From Gnetum montanum (taxonomy: Eukaryota > Streptophyta > Gnetopsida > Gnetales > Gnetaceae), in the NCBI GenBank assembly GCA_015680685.1, contig MNCI01015515.1, positions 28,697 to 74,506 on the forward strand: 45,810 bases of DNA, given 5' to 3'. The translations under genes were made by a program, and so were the position numbers. Shown here one piece after another: positions 44,475-45,810 of this stretch. Below the pieces are notes generated by a model. The model was not told where the DNA came from. It saw only the letters and a program-made list of their open reading frames with translations, and did no database searches. Position 1 is the stretch's first letter. The number at the start of each line of letters is the position of its first letter.

Positions 44475-45150
44475 TTGAAAGTACTCAATCTGTTTAACAA
44501 TTCATTGTCCGGAGTCATTCCACCTCAACTGGGTAGGCTTCCTAAGCTTCAAGGACTTTACCTTGGCACCAACGCCTTGCACGGACTCATTCCTCCACAA
44601 CTGGCCAATTTGTGTTCGCTGCAGTATCTTTACCTTCCCGCTGCAGTATCTTTACCTTCCCAACAATTCTCTTGACGGCACCATTCCTCATTCTCTTGAA
44701 GGCTCAGCAGGCTCAAGATTTTGTACCTTTTCAACAATTCTTTAACAGGTTCAATTCCAGAGTCAATTGGTGAACTCAAAGAACTGACAGAGCTTTTTCT
44801 TTATGAAAACCGTCTCAGAGGTACATCCCAATTTCATTGGGTCAGCTGGCTTTTCTTGAAAAGCTTGATCTCAGTCAAAATAATCTGCAAGGCAGTATTC
44901 TGCACCAATTGGCAAATCTCCCTTCCCTTGAATACCTTGATCTTGGCACCAATTCTCTTTGAGGCACCATTCCCGGCTCTCTCATGAATGGCACTTCTCT
45001 CATCGAGTTATATTTATATTTCAATCACCTTGAAGGAACAGTGCCAGCGTCCATAGGAAGATTGCACAACTTGCAAGTGCTTCATCTTGCCGTGAACTTT
45101 TTTAGAAGAAGCATGCCAAAGTCCATAACTAACCTTACTGAAACTGTAAG
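44475..45150 (+). pseudogene. Leucine-rich-repeat receptor fragment, broken
   Basis: Seven or so plant extracellular LRRs (LxxLxxLxLxxNxLxGxIPxx), 24 residues each: LKVLNLFNNSLSGVIPPQL, LQGLYLGTNALHGLIPPQL, LFLYENRLRG, LDLSQNNLQGSILHQL, LIELYLYFNHLEGTVPASI, LQVLHLAVNFF. Such repeats form the ectodomain of LRR receptor kinases or receptor-like proteins. The frame is broken by a 22-bp tandem duplication (44618-44661), apparent 1-base losses near 44702 and 44822, and a TGA at 44960-44962. No signal peptide, membrane segment or kinase domain; TAA lies just before the first repeat. A GTAAGAG near 45147 could be an old donor. It is a fragment, not a gene. Confidence 0.85.
44618..44661 (+). repeat. 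22-bp tandem duplication in the LRR fragment
   Basis: The 22 bases at 44618-44639 are repeated exactly at 44640-44661. As 22 is not a multiple of three, the copy shifts the LRR frame at the LQYLYLP strand. Confidence 0.95.
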
Positions 45151-45229
45151 AGATCTGGTGTGCATCAAAACTGGATTGCACAAGCGGAAGCATGTAAAAA
45201 CAAATCTCTTAATCTACAAATGTGCATGA

Positions 45230-45810
45230 AACAAAAATGCACAAATCAATTTGAAAAATAGATCGAACTGACCTCCAACTATTGATGCTATTGATGCCTG
45301 AATGTTCTGGATCTTCTTTCACATGGGCGCTCTGCGGTGATGGTGTATGCAGACTGTAAGCGACTGTGAAAAGGACCTGAACTGCTATACTACAATTGAT
45401 TCCCGTGCCTTGTTCTCCCATCAAGAACCCGAAAACCTCAGAATCAGTTACCATTTATTAGAAAAATATGAGACCATTATCAGATAACAATGAATCGATT
45501 GCCACCGATGGATAGCAACGAAAACTGTCATATTGCTGTCCAAAGCTATCACAATAGAAAGTTGAATCGTTTTTAGAACTTTCCATGTTTACGTAGGAGG
45601 CATGTTTCCACAATTGTTACAATCTCCCACTTGGTTTCCATATTTATTCTAATATTCAACTTTCAAGAAACAAATACATGAATCATGGCGATAGTTCCTC
45701 TTAATGCGAGTAGTATCTTCCATGTATTACAATGTATTATTTCTCAAAGTCAATTCCTTTATATGGTAACTATAACTGTATGAACAAACCCAATGTTTAT
45801 TCACGGTCCA
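45230..45810. other. Intergenic DNA, nothing recognised
   Basis: AT-rich, with only short frames lacking motifs. It may be upstream DNA or intron of the quinone reductase gene. Confidence 0.45.

Overview
This is a repeat-dominated stretch of plant nuclear DNA, from a seed plant and plausibly a conifer. That guess rests on three things: deeply nested, strongly decayed Ty3/gypsy LTR retrotransposons with tRNA-Asp-type primer binding sites, an intron-bearing plant NAD(P)H:quinone oxidoreductase gene, and a draft assembly with single-N joins. I see nothing bacterial. All homology calls are from reading translations and motifs by eye; no search was run.

Layout. 1-7095: a CpG-rich unit with a decayed, apparently seven-exon, minus-strand gene (443-4089). 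Its first visible exon resembles plant FCP1/NIF-type phosphatase domains. It is bracketed by two arrays of short repeats sharing a core (74-258 and 4085-4590), followed by about 2.5 kb of LTR-like, non-coding DNA with a perfect hairpin and a TATA box. 7096-10670: the 3' part of a plus-strand Ty3-like element (E: protease tail, long non-coding tail, polypurine tract, LTR). 10676-11155: plus-strand reverse transcriptase/RNase H debris. 11156-38722: a nested stack, all on the minus strand. Element B (11156-38722) contains element C (20402-36876, flanking ATGCT), which contains element A (23389-31712, flanking GTGGT), which contains solo LTR F (26675-27525, flanking CTAGG). A further solo-LTR-like insert D (37563-38422) sits in the 5' LTR of B. 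38723-41400: SINE-like and unclassified intergenic DNA. 41728-43466: the one clearly intact host gene, a WrbA/FQR1-type quinone reductase (minus strand, exons 2-4 visible). 44475-45150: a broken leucine-rich-repeat receptor fragment.

How it fits together. A and E belong to one family that carries only gag and protease, followed by about 2 kb of non-coding DNA and the polypurine tract. No reverse transcriptase or integrase is present, so the family would have to be mobilised in trans. B and C carry an extra ORF downstream of pol with a plant-transposon-protein-like motif and coiled coils. B keeps gag and a mutated integrase; C keeps gag only. LTRs of A, B, C, E and F differ in sequence but share a pair of TTACCAAG motifs, which suggests common ancestry or function. 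The junctions around LTR-C show recombination: both copies run straight into the same gag leader without a primer binding site.

The most notable signals are the four-level nesting with target-site duplications, the gag-protease-only family, the LTR-C/gag exchange, and the phosphatase-like spliced gene between two related repeat arrays. Several assembly problems (Ns at 5069, 6083, 20701, 29025, 29478) affect interpretation.
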